Assembly: GCA_043769845.1 (NCBI GenBank)
Contig: JAYVIX010000360.1
Span: 1 to 58,842 of the forward strand
Reading direction: 5' to 3'
Origin: UBA9547 sp043769845
GTDB taxonomy: Bacteria > Bacteroidota > Bacteroidia > Cytophagales > UBA9547
Length of the DNA: 58,842 nt
Shown piece after piece: positions 16,247 to 24,041 of the stretch (its first letter is position 1; the number at the start of each line of letters is the position of its first letter). The notes under the pieces were generated by a model. The model saw only the letters and a program-made list of their open reading frames with translations, had not been told where the DNA came from and did no database searches. The position numbers were made by a program, and so were the translations under genes.

Positions 16247-16700
16247 TTTTAGTTGTTTCTAAACAAGTTTTCGAACCTAGGAAAGAAAAACCGCTAATTG
16301 ATAGTAAAAGCATCCACTGACCTAGTTTAAAAAAATTGCCTTCAAACGAAGGTGACATGAACAAAACTATGATCCAGACAATGCTGTAACCGAGAAAATA
16401 AACCGAAATGAGTTGAAGGATGGATTTTTTGCTAGCAAAGAATTGAGAGAAATTGACCAAAAACAGGCCAATCGAGGCAAAAAGCAAGTCAAAAGAGATC
16501 CAATGCCATCCGCACCTCGACATGACCCATATTTGGAATTTGGTTGCTGAATCGTCCGAACCAACCACAGGCGCAAGAGTTTGTATTTCCAAATCTCCTC
16601 CGATGGTATGGGCAATGAAAGCCAAAAAAGTGAGGATATTGGCTATTAAAACTGCTCGGTTAATTTTTTTCATCATCCAATTTTTTAAAATATTACTCAA
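16230..16700 (-). CDS. Small integral membrane protein, unknown
   Basis: Up to 156 residues (an internal ATG at 16676 would skip the first eight). Four hydrophobic segments: AVLIANILTFLAFIAHTIGG, DLLFASIGLFLVNFSQFF, ISVYFLGYSIVWIIVLFM and WMLLLSISGFSFLG. No family recognised. The gene overlaps Uma2 (8 nt) upstream and the ThiF-rhodanese gene (17 nt) downstream, so the three form a tight operon. Confidence 0.7.
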   Translation of the reverse strand: MSNILKNWMMKKINRAVLIANILTFLAFIAHTIGGDLEIQTLAPVVGSDDSATKFQIWVMSRCGWHWISFDLLFASIGLFLVNFSQFFASKKSILQLISVYFLGYSIVWIIVLFMSPSFEGNFFKLGQWMLLLSISGFSFLGSKTCLETTKNESIN

Positions 16701-17271
16701 AAATATCTTTCAAGTCGATAGAAAAACCTTCAAAGATGCTTACAGGAACCAAATCGTCTCCTGCATATTTCTTAACTAAAACGTATTTTCCTTCTTTCAG
16801 TATAAAAACGTCTACAATGTGATCAATGGGTGCAACAATCCAGTATTCGAGTACACCAGCTTCCTGATACAAATCAAATTTATCGCGCACGTCTTTGCGT
16901 GAAGTGGCGGGCGAAAGGATTTCAATAATCAGATCGGGCGCACCCAGGCAGCCCCTAGCGTCTATTTTTGTGGTATCGCAAATAACACAAAGATCAGGTT
17001 GAACAACGGTTTGAATTTCGGAGTCGTTTTGTTTTCGGTTCAAACGAACATCAAACGGAGCCGAATAGAGCTTGCATTTTTTATTTTTTAAAAACGTATA
17101 GAACTCACCATGAAGTTTTCCACTTATGTCCTGATGATAAGAAGATGGTGCAGGCGACATGCGCACGATTTTGCCTCGGATTAGTTCCACATACTCGTCA
17201 AACTGCCATTTGAGATAATCGGCATAGGAGTACGTTTTGTTCAAATCGAGTTGGTCGAGGCTGGTAATCAT
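16693..17271 (-). CDS. Uma2 family (DUF820) endonuclease-like protein
   Basis: 192 residues with the PD-(D/E)XK layout of Uma2 proteins: YLKWQFDEYVELIRGKIVRM near the start, VQPDLCVICD (Asp), PDLIIEILSPATSRKDVRDK (Glu-x-Leu and the conserved Ser-Pro-x-x-Ser/Thr region), YQEAGVLEYWIV. The family is abundant in cyanobacteria and Bacteroidota and its role is not settled. First gene of a three-gene overlapping operon. Confidence 0.85.
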   Translation of the reverse strand: MITSLDQLDLNKTYSYADYLKWQFDEYVELIRGKIVRMSPAPSSYHQDISGKLHGEFYTFLKNKKCKLYSAPFDVRLNRKQNDSEIQTVVQPDLCVICDTTKIDARGCLGAPDLIIEILSPATSRKDVRDKFDLYQEAGVLEYWIVAPIDHIVDVFILKEGKYVLVKKYAGDDLVPVSIFEGFSIDLKDIFE

Positions 17272-17319
17272 GTTCTAATTCATTTTAAACCTTTCCAGAA
17301 TTCGGCACTTGTTAATATT

Positions 17320-17448
17320 TCACCATTTAAAAAACTGTTTTCTGGCAATTTCAATTTGAGCTTTTTCTTCTTTGGTAAGTTTTAGGTGCCAATCTTGAAT
17401 AGGAACTTTGATTGTTTGTGGAGTCAATTTATTCTTTAGCTTTTCCAT
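17320..17448 (-). CDS. Very small ORF, 42 aa
   Basis: MEKLKNKLTPQTIKVPIQDW followed by HLKLTKEEKAQIEIARKQFF, charged and helical at the C-terminus. It lies in the gap between proB and Uma2 and could be a small antitoxin-like protein or a fragment. No family recognised; supported only by protein-like composition. Confidence 0.3.
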   Translation of the reverse strand: MEKLKNKLTPQTIKVPIQDWHLKLTKEEKAQIEIARKQFFKW

Positions 17449-17470
17449 CGAAATATTCTTTCTTGAAAAG

Positions 17471-17538
17471 GGTCAGACCACAGGTCAGTACCCTTGAATA
17501 ATCAAGTGATTTTTTTGGTACTGACCTGCGGTCTGACC
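17471..17538. repeat. 22-bp imperfect inverted repeat near the proB 3' end
   Basis: Arms 17471-17492 and 17517-17538 pair with one mismatch. Each arm contains GGTCAG twice, and the 24-nt loop holds a smaller 5-bp hairpin (CTTGA/TCAAG) and a T tract. It could be the proB terminator, but its internal repeat structure resembles a REP or MITE-like element. Confidence 0.6.
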
Positions 17539-17560
17539 AAAAAAATAAATCAACATGCTT

Positions 17561-18625
17561 TTAGTAAAGATACAAATAATCGTAATGCACAAGTTCCTTT
17601 TGGCGTTTCTCCGCTTTTAGTTCTTCTAGTTTGTCAGAGGCAAATTGTGCTCTACCAATCCCGATTATATTTCCTTCGGTGTCTTTTATCCGAACAATTT
17701 CGCCTTTAGCAAAAGTTCCTTCAATTTTTTTGACACCCACAGGAAGCAAACTCGTGGGTTTGTCGGAAAGCAAGGCTTGACGAGCGCCTTCGTCTATGAT
17801 GATAGCCGTTTTGGCGAGTCCTTCTGCATTGGCGACCCAACGTTTGATGTTGGATGCATTTTTCTTAGGCAAAAAATGAGTCCCTATTTTTTCTTCTGAA
17901 AGTACTTTTGCTAAAATTCCATCTGACTTGCCATTGGCTATATGCACATGGATACCCAAACCGGCTACTTTGTGGGCGATGTTGCATTTGGTCAGCATTC
18001 CGCCTCGACCAAATGCCGATTTTTCTTTCGAGATGTATTGTTCTAAATTGGTATTTTTATAATCGACCTCTGAAATGAGTTTGGATTCGTGATGGTTTGG
18101 ATTTCCTGTAAAAATTCCGTCCACGTTGGAAAGAATTACCAAACGATCGACTCCCAACATGGATGAGACCAAACCTGCGAGTTCGTCATTGTCGGTAAAC
18201 ATCAATTCGGTCACCGAAACAACATCGTTTTCGTTTACAATCGGGATAATGCCGTTTTTCAGCAAGGCTTCTAAACAGTTTTTCATGTTCAGATAATGGC
18301 CTCGATCGCGAAAGTCTTCCTTTGTAACCAATACTTGGGCACAAAGTAGCCCAAGGTCTTTGAACATTTCAGAATAAAGCGAAATCAATTTTACTTGTCC
18401 GATGGCCGCCAATACTTGTCTACGACTGACATCATCCGTTTTTTCGGGCAACGTGGTAAGGCTGCGACCAGAAGCGACTGCCCCAGAAGATATGAATATT
18501 ATATCATGTCCTTTTGATTTCAGATCAGCAATTTGCGAACAAAGCGAACGCATTACGTCCAGATCCAGTTCGCCTTGGGTTTTGGTAAGGACATTACTTC
18601 CTACCTTTATTACGATGCTTTGCAT
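17561..18625 (-). CDS. proB: Glutamate 5-kinase with PUA domain
   Basis: 354 residues from ATG 18625 (MQSIVIKVGSNVLT), the family's typical beginning. It phosphorylates L-glutamate in the first step of proline synthesis. Kinase motifs: VIKVGSNVL, FISSGAVASGR, PIVNENDVVS, FTDNDELAGLVSSMLG and FGRGGMLTKCNIA. The C-terminal PUA domain (about 265-345) contains PTSLLPVGVKKIEGTFAKGE and IGIGRAQF. No proA is adjacent; the reductase-like gene at 20596 belongs to the LuxC type and not ProA. Confidence 0.95.
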   Translation of the reverse strand: MQSIVIKVGSNVLTKTQGELDLDVMRSLCSQIADLKSKGHDIIFISSGAVASGRSLTTLPEKTDDVSRRQVLAAIGQVKLISLYSEMFKDLGLLCAQVLVTKEDFRDRGHYLNMKNCLEALLKNGIIPIVNENDVVSVTELMFTDNDELAGLVSSMLGVDRLVILSNVDGIFTGNPNHHESKLISEVDYKNTNLEQYISKEKSAFGRGGMLTKCNIAHKVAGLGIHVHIANGKSDGILAKVLSEEKIGTHFLPKKNASNIKRWVANAEGLAKTAIIIDEGARQALLSDKPTSLLPVGVKKIEGTFAKGEIVRIKDTEGNIIGIGRAQFASDKLEELKAEKRQKELVHYDYLYLY

Positions 18626-18673
18626 GTTCTTTATCACTTGTCAGAAATAGTCCTCGTTTGGAACGAGTGTCTT

Positions 18674-18742
18674 GTCCTGAAAAAAGTTTACACAATTTGG
18701 TTAAAAGTCCTGCTACAAATTTACACATTTTAGTTAGTCCTG
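18674..18742. repeat. IS-end-like repeat, copy 1 (three tandem GTCCTG...TTTACA units)
   Basis: GTCCTG occurs at 18674, 18707 and 18737, each followed within about 20 nt by TTTACAC or TTTACAT. The middle unit shares 20 identical bases (TACAAATTTACACATTTTAG) with a second copy near 44255. Regular units about 30-33 nt apart suggest transposase-binding sites at the end of a lost insertion sequence. The rest of the gap 18743-18985 shows no gene. Confidence 0.5.
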
Positions 18743-18985
18743 AAATCGCTTTACATTTGATTACTAGATGAAGGCAATGGCGATGATGGTCTGCCGTATA
18801 TTCTATTTTGTTCAGCAGCAGGACCTTGACTTACTGTGCTATTATTTATTGAAATAAAATAAAATAGCATTTAAATGTTTTAGCAGATGGTTAAGTCCCG
18901 AAAACGTTTGTGATAATCTTGTGAGATTTTAAAAAACGGAACAATATCAACGTTTAAAAACTTAGCAATGAAAAATAACATACTT

Positions 18986-19018
18986 ACCAATGCCTTCTCC
19001 CTAAGCGAAGGCATTGGT
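18986..19018. terminator. Hairpin downstream of the HMA-like gene
   Basis: 12-bp perfect stem (18986-18997 and 19007-19018), 9-nt loop, 30 nt beyond the HMA-like stop. A T tract is weak, so termination is likely but not certain. Confidence 0.5.
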
Positions 19019-19047
19019 TTATTCATCTAAGATTTTTCCAGAATTAA

Positions 19048-19257
19048 TCAAACCAATACCTGACATTGATACCCTAGCCTATTTACGACCGAAAGCACCT
19101 TGTTCACATTGATCTTGTTTGACTCGATGCGCAAAATCTTGTCGCAATCAGAAAGATCAAAATTGACTTTATAATCAGAAAATTCGCCAGAGAGTACATA
19201 CTCTAGCAATTGGCTTTGTGAAGAGTCTGCTACATCGGTTTTGAATACTTCTACCAT
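19048..19257 (-). CDS. HMA-like small protein lacking the CxxC metal site
   Basis: 69 residues from ATG 19257 (MVEVFKTDVADSS; an in-frame ATG at 19290 is less likely). The ferredoxin-like pattern of heavy-metal-associated domains is visible: beta strand VEVFKTDV, helix QSQLLEYVLS, DYKVNFDLSDCDKILRIES, helix NVNKVLSVVNRLGYQCQVL. The metal-binding CxxC is absent (ADSSQ instead), as in many such Bacteroidota proteins, so metal binding is doubtful. Confidence 0.65.
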   Translation of the reverse strand: MVEVFKTDVADSSQSQLLEYVLSGEFSDYKVNFDLSDCDKILRIESNKINVNKVLSVVNRLGYQCQVLV

Positions 19258-19603
19258 TTTATTATTATTAGATGTTAGTGAAACAATCAAGAATTAGGAC
19301 CAAGGTAGAATTAAGACAATATGAAGCCTATGAAAAATCGGCAAAGCATCGAAAAAAGCAGGTAAAGTTGCCAAAATGGGGGATGGAATAAAACAAATAG
19401 TGATTCTAATCAGTATTCATGATATTTTCACTCAGCAAATCATCATGTAAGCTGTTGGCAAAATGATCTATTTACAATTGTAGATTGATCTAATAAATTA
19501 CATGAATCAATTGCAGTATGAAAAATTAAATAAAAACTGCTCAATTCATTTTATTAATAATACATCCATTTATTTCCTTCGCACAAATGACCGTAGACAC
19601 TGT

Positions 19604-19975
19604 AAAACATACAGTTGTTATGGAAAAGGTATTACCGTTAATGCCACAAATGGACAATTTTATAAGTAGGATAATGGTTCTAGCGCCAATTCACAAACCG
19701 TCTCCACTTTAACAAATACTTATTTACGATTCCCCAGGTTTTGTATGAAGGGTTTTATGATATAACTCCTGATGCTAGTTCATGGGGGGCATTTAATGCT
19801 TTTGGAAAAACAGATCTAGCATAGCGGGATTTCGAAGTCTGTAGGAACCTATTATGCCATCCTTGAACTAAAAGAAAGTTTGGATAATACCGACAACAAT
19901 TATACAAACGCTTACTATTGTGCGATAAAAGGAATTTTTGCCAAAGATAAACGGCCACAGAACTGTCTTGAATAG
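19604..19975 (+). pseudogene. Decayed secreted (T9SS-cargo style) protein gene
   Basis: Fragments in shifting frames on the plus strand: KGITVNATNGQFYK, TAG stop, DNGSSANSQTVSTLTNTY; then YEGFYDITPDASSWGAFNAF; then VGTYYAILELKESLDNTDNN and NYTNAYYCAIKG ending at 19975. The style (Asn/Thr/Ser/Gly rich beta repeats, like CARDB or gliding-associated domains) is that of large secreted proteins of Bacteroidota. At least two frameshifts and two stops. The gap 19258-19600 shows nothing else. Confidence 0.5.
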
Positions 19976-19990
19976 ACAATTCTGTGGCCG
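19952..19990. terminator. Hairpin terminator beyond the YiaA/YiaB gene
   Basis: 16-bp stem with one mismatch (19952-19967 and 19975-19990), 7-nt loop. Read on the minus strand it directly follows the 14-nt motif TTGCTTAAACATTG (see repeat at 19991). Confidence 0.7.
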
Positions 19991-20004
19991 CAATGTTTAA
20001 GCAA
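19991..20004 (-). repeat. 3'-UTR motif TTGCTTAAACATTG, short copy
   Basis: Identical to the core of the two longer elements at 31762 and 32996. It lies 25 nt after the YiaA/YiaB stop and immediately before a terminator stem, the same arrangement as the other two copies. Confidence 0.5.
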
Positions 20005-20029
20005 TCTTCTTAGAATATTATAACATTAT

Positions 20030-20446
20030 TTATTCTGATTCTTTACTGGCATTTTTTCCAGACGATGATTGTACGTCACGTGTATTTTTTTGGACTGCAA
20101 TAGCGGCAAACATGGTTAGAAGAAACGACATGGCATAAAATCCTTTTTCGCTCTTAGTCATACCTGCGTTCCAAAGACCAATCGTGAGCAGTACGATGGC
20201 CAAAATGGTCGAAATCCATGAAATTCCATAATAAATATCGGTCACAGGCACTCCCTCAATTCTGTCGCGCACACATTTTTGTACCGAAACGGCCGCAAAA
20301 AGCCCGTACATAATGATGGTGAAGTAATAGCCTTTCTCGTTTAAAAGCATTTCGGCATTCCACAAACCAAAATTGTAGGAAATAAATCCAGCAAAAAGGG
20401 CAACCCAAGATGCGCCAACAAATGCTCCTGATGGTTTCTGACTCAT
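20030..20446 (-). CDS. YiaA/YiaB family inner membrane protein
   Basis: 138 residues with two similar halves, each a pair of membrane segments: ALFAGFISYNFGLWNAEMLL / GYYFTIIMYGLFAAVSVQK and ILAIVLLTIGLWNAGMTKSE / GFYAMSFLLTMFAAIAVQK. The repeated GLWNA and KG(Y/F)Y motifs define the YiaA/YiaB family. Function not established. The C-terminal tail is hydrophilic (SSSGKNASKESE). Confidence 0.88.
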   Translation of the reverse strand: MSQKPSGAFVGASWVALFAGFISYNFGLWNAEMLLNEKGYYFTIIMYGLFAAVSVQKCVRDRIEGVPVTDIYYGISWISTILAIVLLTIGLWNAGMTKSEKGFYAMSFLLTMFAAIAVQKNTRDVQSSSGKNASKESE

Positions 20447-20595
20447 AATTATCTATTTTAAAAAGTTTATAATGACAAACTTAGAAGAAAACGGAAGGAT
20501 TACATTTGATAAATGTCAAAAAAAAAGAATTAGCCGTAAAAAGTTAAGCCAAATCTGGTTTAAACTCGGCTTAAATATATGAATTATTATTCAAA

Positions 20596-21633
20596 TTAAA
20601 GATCCAATAAAAACTCCATTGTATCCACACCGTCTGCAAAATCGCTTAAGTTGGGTTTTTGAGCTTCACCAAAAGCGACTTTGTTTTCAATTTCTGGGCA
20701 TTTGCTCACGATACACTGAATGTTGTCTTTGTCAGCTTTAAGCTTTTCTAAAAGAGGAGCTTTGGCGCAGTATCGCTCGTAATGAATGACCGACAAAGGC
20801 GAGTTAAGTGCGTCACTTTCCTTGAAAATGGCAAAATCATTATCAAGAAACGGTTCCAGATTCAGCAAATAAATGGCACGATTGTAAGTGTAGTTGTTGG
20901 CATATTTGTGTTGGTTGATCACATAAGAGCAATGTTCGACATGGTCGATGATTTTGGTAATGTCACTTTCTTGCGGAATAAAAAGCTTGGAAACATTTCG
21001 ACAACCGAGTCCATAATAGGTAAAAATATCTTCGGCCAATAAAGCGATTTCTTCAGGCGATTCGGTTCCGTCTAGCACGGCTACAGATGTTCTATTTTTG
21101 CGGATGATGTTTGGATATTTGCCAAAATAATGTTCAAAATAGCGTGCCGAATTGTTGCTTCCAGTACACACCACGGCATCCATGAGCGTCAATCGTTCGA
21201 CTACTTGTATGAATGGCGCAAATCGCGGTTCTATTTCTGTTATTTTATCAAAAAGAAAACACATCAAAACCGTGTCGTCTTTGCTCAGTTTGGCCAAAAG
21301 AGTGTGACCTGCAAGCAAAACGCATAATGCATCGTGAAAACCAACGGCTGGAATATTGCCCGCCATAATCACACCGATTGATTTTGGAATTCTAGGCTCA
21401 TCCAAAGTCGAATAATTAGATGAAAATATTTTCAAATTATTTTCCGCAAGCATTTCCGCAAGATTGCTCAGTGAGAGTAGGACATTTTTTTCTTCGAACC
21501 ACGGATTGGCGTATTTGGCACGTGCGGCCAAGGAAAGTTTTTGATCCGAATCGAGTGATTTAAGTGCTTCGCCAAGCTTTACGAAACAATTTAGGCGTTC
21601 AGAAAGTTGTAGTGAGGCTGTATTCTGGGTCAT
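20596..21633 (-). CDS. Acyl-CoA reductase (LuxC-like)
   Basis: 345 residues. NAD(P)-dependent reductase of the LuxC/aldehyde dehydrogenase superfamily. Visible blocks: IPKSIGVIMAGNIPAVGFHD, VVCTGSNNSARYFEHYFGK, YYGLGCRNVSKLFIP (the Cys is the likely acyl-thioester nucleophile) and the C-terminal CIVSKCPEIENKVAFGEAQK. It is divergently arranged with a 4Fe-4S ferredoxin gene, an arrangement I recall as conserved in Bacteroidota. The physiological substrate is unknown. Confidence 0.88.
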   Translation of the reverse strand: MTQNTASLQLSERLNCFVKLGEALKSLDSDQKLSLAARAKYANPWFEEKNVLLSLSNLAEMLAENNLKIFSSNYSTLDEPRIPKSIGVIMAGNIPAVGFHDALCVLLAGHTLLAKLSKDDTVLMCFLFDKITEIEPRFAPFIQVVERLTLMDAVVCTGSNNSARYFEHYFGKYPNIIRKNRTSVAVLDGTESPEEIALLAEDIFTYYGLGCRNVSKLFIPQESDITKIIDHVEHCSYVINQHKYANNYTYNRAIYLLNLEPFLDNDFAIFKESDALNSPLSVIHYERYCAKAPLLEKLKADKDNIQCIVSKCPEIENKVAFGEAQKPNLSDFADGVDTMEFLLDL

Positions 21634-21732
21634 TTTAGATAGATTCAGGAGAAAACTGAGTAATATAATGGTTTGAAAATCAATAGACTAATAAAAATAT
21701 TCCTTCCATTTGAATTGAATACTTTCGTTTTG

Positions 21733-21740
21733 CAAAGTTA
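21733..21740 (-). promoter_or_regulatory. Candidate -7 box for the acyl-CoA reductase gene
   Basis: TAACTTTG on the minus strand matches TAnnTTTG, about 100 nt before the start codon, in the divergent region shared with the ferredoxin gene. No clear -33 partner. Confidence 0.3.
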
Positions 21741-21802
21741 TATTAAACGAGTATTGCTAAATTGCGTCCCCAAAATTTGTTACAGAATAAAAGATTTCGG
21801 TC

Positions 21803-22150
21803 ATGGCTATTATAATTACAGAAGAGTGCATTAACTGCGGGGCTTGCGAACCAGAGTGTCCAAACACTGCCATCTATGAAGGCGGAGCCAAGTGGACTTG
21901 GGGAGGTGGTACAAAACTGACCGAAGTAGAAATGGAAGACGGCACCATGATAGACGGCAAAGCGCAACAAGACCCCGTTTCGCCAGAATTCTATTACATT
22001 GTTCCCAATAAATGTACTGAGTGTACCGGTTTTCACGAAGAACCACAATGTGCAGCCGTTTGTCCAGTAGATTGCTGTGTAGACGACCCAGACGTGCGCG
22101 AATCAAAAGAAGAACTTGAAGCCAAAAAAGCGTGGTTGCACGCTGAGTAG
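21803..22150 (+). CDS. 4Fe-4S dicluster ferredoxin
   Basis: 115 residues. Electron carrier with two [4Fe-4S] sites: first cluster CINCGACEPECP (residues about 11-22), second CTECTGFHEEPQCAAVCP (about 73-90), with a long insert between them as in Bacteroidota ferredoxins. It probably partners the divergently transcribed acyl-CoA reductase or other cytosolic oxidoreductases. Confidence 0.93.
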   Translation: MAIIITEECINCGACEPECPNTAIYEGGAKWTWGGGTKLTEVEMEDGTMIDGKAQQDPVSPEFYYIVPNKCTECTGFHEEPQCAAVCPVDCCVDDPDVRESKEELEAKKAWLHAE

Positions 22151-22174
22151 TTTTTAGAAGGTTTTCGGTCTTTT

Positions 22175-22214
22175 AAAGCGGAAGAAAGGTTTTGCCATTC
22201 TTCCGCTTTTTTGT
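22175..22214. terminator. Terminator between ferredoxin and aroA
   Basis: 12-bp perfect stem AAAGCGGAAGAA/TTCTTCCGCTTT followed by a T tract on the plus strand, where it ends the ferredoxin gene; the convergent aroA may use it too. Confidence 0.8.
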
Positions 22215-22265
22215 GATTTGACTCTTTTTGCTTTCTCTACTGAAACCAAATTGAAAGAAATCATT

Positions 22266-23483
22266 CTAAACCACTCCAAATCCAGCCTTTTTCAAATCGT
22301 TCCAATAACCTGGATATGATTTATTGACTACGCTCGGTTCTTCGATCACTAAATCAGCCACAAATGCAAGTGGTGCAAATGCCATGGCCATACGATGATC
22401 GTCATAGGTATGGATAGTGATGTTTTTAGGAATATCTGTTGAAGGCACAACTTCAAACCAGCCTTCGCCCAAATCGTTCAGCGAAGCGTTAAATTTCTTT
22501 AGTTCGTTTTGAAGTGCTAAAATACGATCGGTTTCTTTGATTCGAAGACTTTCTATTCCTTTCATTTTCAGCTTGATGCCTTTCACCGCGGCACATGCTA
22601 CTACTGTTTGTGCCAAATCTGGACAATCGGCAAAATCGACTGTTACCTCGGTTTGGTGCGCTTTCTTTTTTAGCAAAATACCTTCTTCCGTAAACGAAGA
22701 AGCTACTCCAAAACTATCCATAATGCCCACAATGGCGCTGTCGCCTTGTAATGAATTTTGTTTCAAGCCCAACAATTCTATTTCAGCATTTTCGGCCAAT
22801 GCCACTACGCTGAACCAATAGCTTGCGCCCGACCAGTCGGATTCGATGGTGTATTGGTTGGCAGTATATTCTTGTTTTGGAACACTGATTGTGTTTCCAA
22901 CCCAAGTATGGCTCACACCAAAAAGCTTCATCAAATCCAACGTCATTTCGATGTATGGACGAGAAGCCACTTTGCCCGTCAATTCCAATTCCAAACCATT
23001 TGGCATTAGAATACTCGACATCAAAAGAGCCGAAATGTATTGGCTACTCACATCGCCTTGTATCTGGATTTTGTCCGATTTTGACGAAAAACCTTTTATT
23101 TCGACTGGCGGATAACCTTCCACGCCAAGGTATTGAATGTCAGCACCCAAAAGTCGAAGTGCATCTACCAAAATTTTCACTGGTCGTTCGCACATACGAG
23201 GCGTACCTGTCATGATTCTGTTTTCTCCGCTCAAGGCTTTCAATGCGATCAGGAAACGCATGGTAGTTCCTGCGTCCAACACATCAAGCGTTTTGTCATT
23301 TGAAAGCAAGAGTCGTTGCATCGTTTGGGTGTCACGCGCATCAGAAAGGTTTTTTAGTTCGCATTTATTGCCCGAAACAGCATTGATGATCAGTGCACGA
23401 TTGCTTTCGCTTTTCGAAGAACTAAGTTTTATTCTCGTGTGAATAGCCGCAATGGGCTTGGTTACTAGGACTTTATCAGACAT
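22266..23483 (-). CDS. aroA: 3-phosphoshikimate 1-carboxyvinyltransferase (EPSP synthase)
   Basis: 405 residues. Joins PEP and shikimate 3-phosphate in the shikimate pathway. Motifs: SSSKSESNRALIINA at the N-terminus, LDAGTTMRFLIAL, RMCERPVKILVDALR, SSQYISALLM, the RIKETDR motif near residue 320 and YDDHRMAMAFAPLA near the end. Followed on the same strand by the AroA product's pathway neighbour aroQ upstream (23530), 46 nt away, so the two shikimate genes form one unit. Confidence 0.95.
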   Translation of the reverse strand: MSDKVLVTKPIAAIHTRIKLSSSKSESNRALIINAVSGNKCELKNLSDARDTQTMQRLLLSNDKTLDVLDAGTTMRFLIALKALSGENRIMTGTPRMCERPVKILVDALRLLGADIQYLGVEGYPPVEIKGFSSKSDKIQIQGDVSSQYISALLMSSILMPNGLELELTGKVASRPYIEMTLDLMKLFGVSHTWVGNTISVPKQEYTANQYTIESDWSGASYWFSVVALAENAEIELLGLKQNSLQGDSAIVGIMDSFGVASSFTEEGILLKKKAHQTEVTVDFADCPDLAQTVVACAAVKGIKLKMKGIESLRIKETDRILALQNELKKFNASLNDLGEGWFEVVPSTDIPKNITIHTYDDHRMAMAFAPLAFVADLVIEEPSVVNKSYPGYWNDLKKAGFGVV

Positions 23484-23529
23484 TGGAAGAAAGTTCAGAA
23501 GAAAAATGTGGTTCGAAATCTCGAATCAC

Positions 23530-23952
23530 TTAGTTTTTATTTAAGAAATAATTTAATGCCATTTCATACCCATACAACCCGAAACCTGTCAAACAAGCTT
23601 TGGCTTTTGCGCCTGAATAACTTTTGTGGCGAAATTCTTCACGCGAATGTATGTTCGAAATATGTACTTCTACTACTGGCGTTTTGATTCCCGAAATGGC
23701 ATCAGCCAAAGCGATAGAAGTGTGAGTATATGCGCCAAAATTGACAATAATACCATCGTGACTAAAACCTACTTCATGCAATTTATCAATCAAAAAACCT
23801 TCCACATTCGATTGGAAATATTCTAATTCAACATGTGGATATTTTGCTTTCAGTTCTTCAAAATACTGCTCGAAACTTTTGTTTCCATAGATTTCGGGCT
23901 CTCTTTTGCCCAAGAGGTTCAAGTTTGGCCCGTTGATGAGGATGATTTTCAT
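23530..23952 (-). CDS. aroQ: 3-dehydroquinate dehydratase, type II
   Basis: 140 residues, the dodecameric type II enzyme. Motifs: INGPNLNLLGKREPEIYG with the active Tyr, QSNVEGFLIDKLHE, NFGAYTHTSIALADAI, VEVHISNIHSREEFRHKSYS with catalytic His. Removes water from 3-dehydroquinate in the shikimate pathway. Upstream of aroA on the same strand. Confidence 0.96.
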   Translation of the reverse strand: MKIILINGPNLNLLGKREPEIYGNKSFEQYFEELKAKYPHVELEYFQSNVEGFLIDKLHEVGFSHDGIIVNFGAYTHTSIALADAISGIKTPVVEVHISNIHSREEFRHKSYSGAKAKACLTGFGLYGYEMALNYFLNKN

Positions 23953-24041
23953 GGTCTTGCGTTCGGTTGCGAATTTAAGGCTAAAAAATGTAATCAGCTA
24001 TTTCCTCTTATTTCTAACGATTACAATCGACCTGAAAAATA

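Noticed and set aside
20596..21633. ProA (glutamate-5-semialdehyde dehydrogenase) because proB is close
   Set aside because: Motifs match LuxC-type acyl-CoA reductase, and the partner gene is a ferredoxin.
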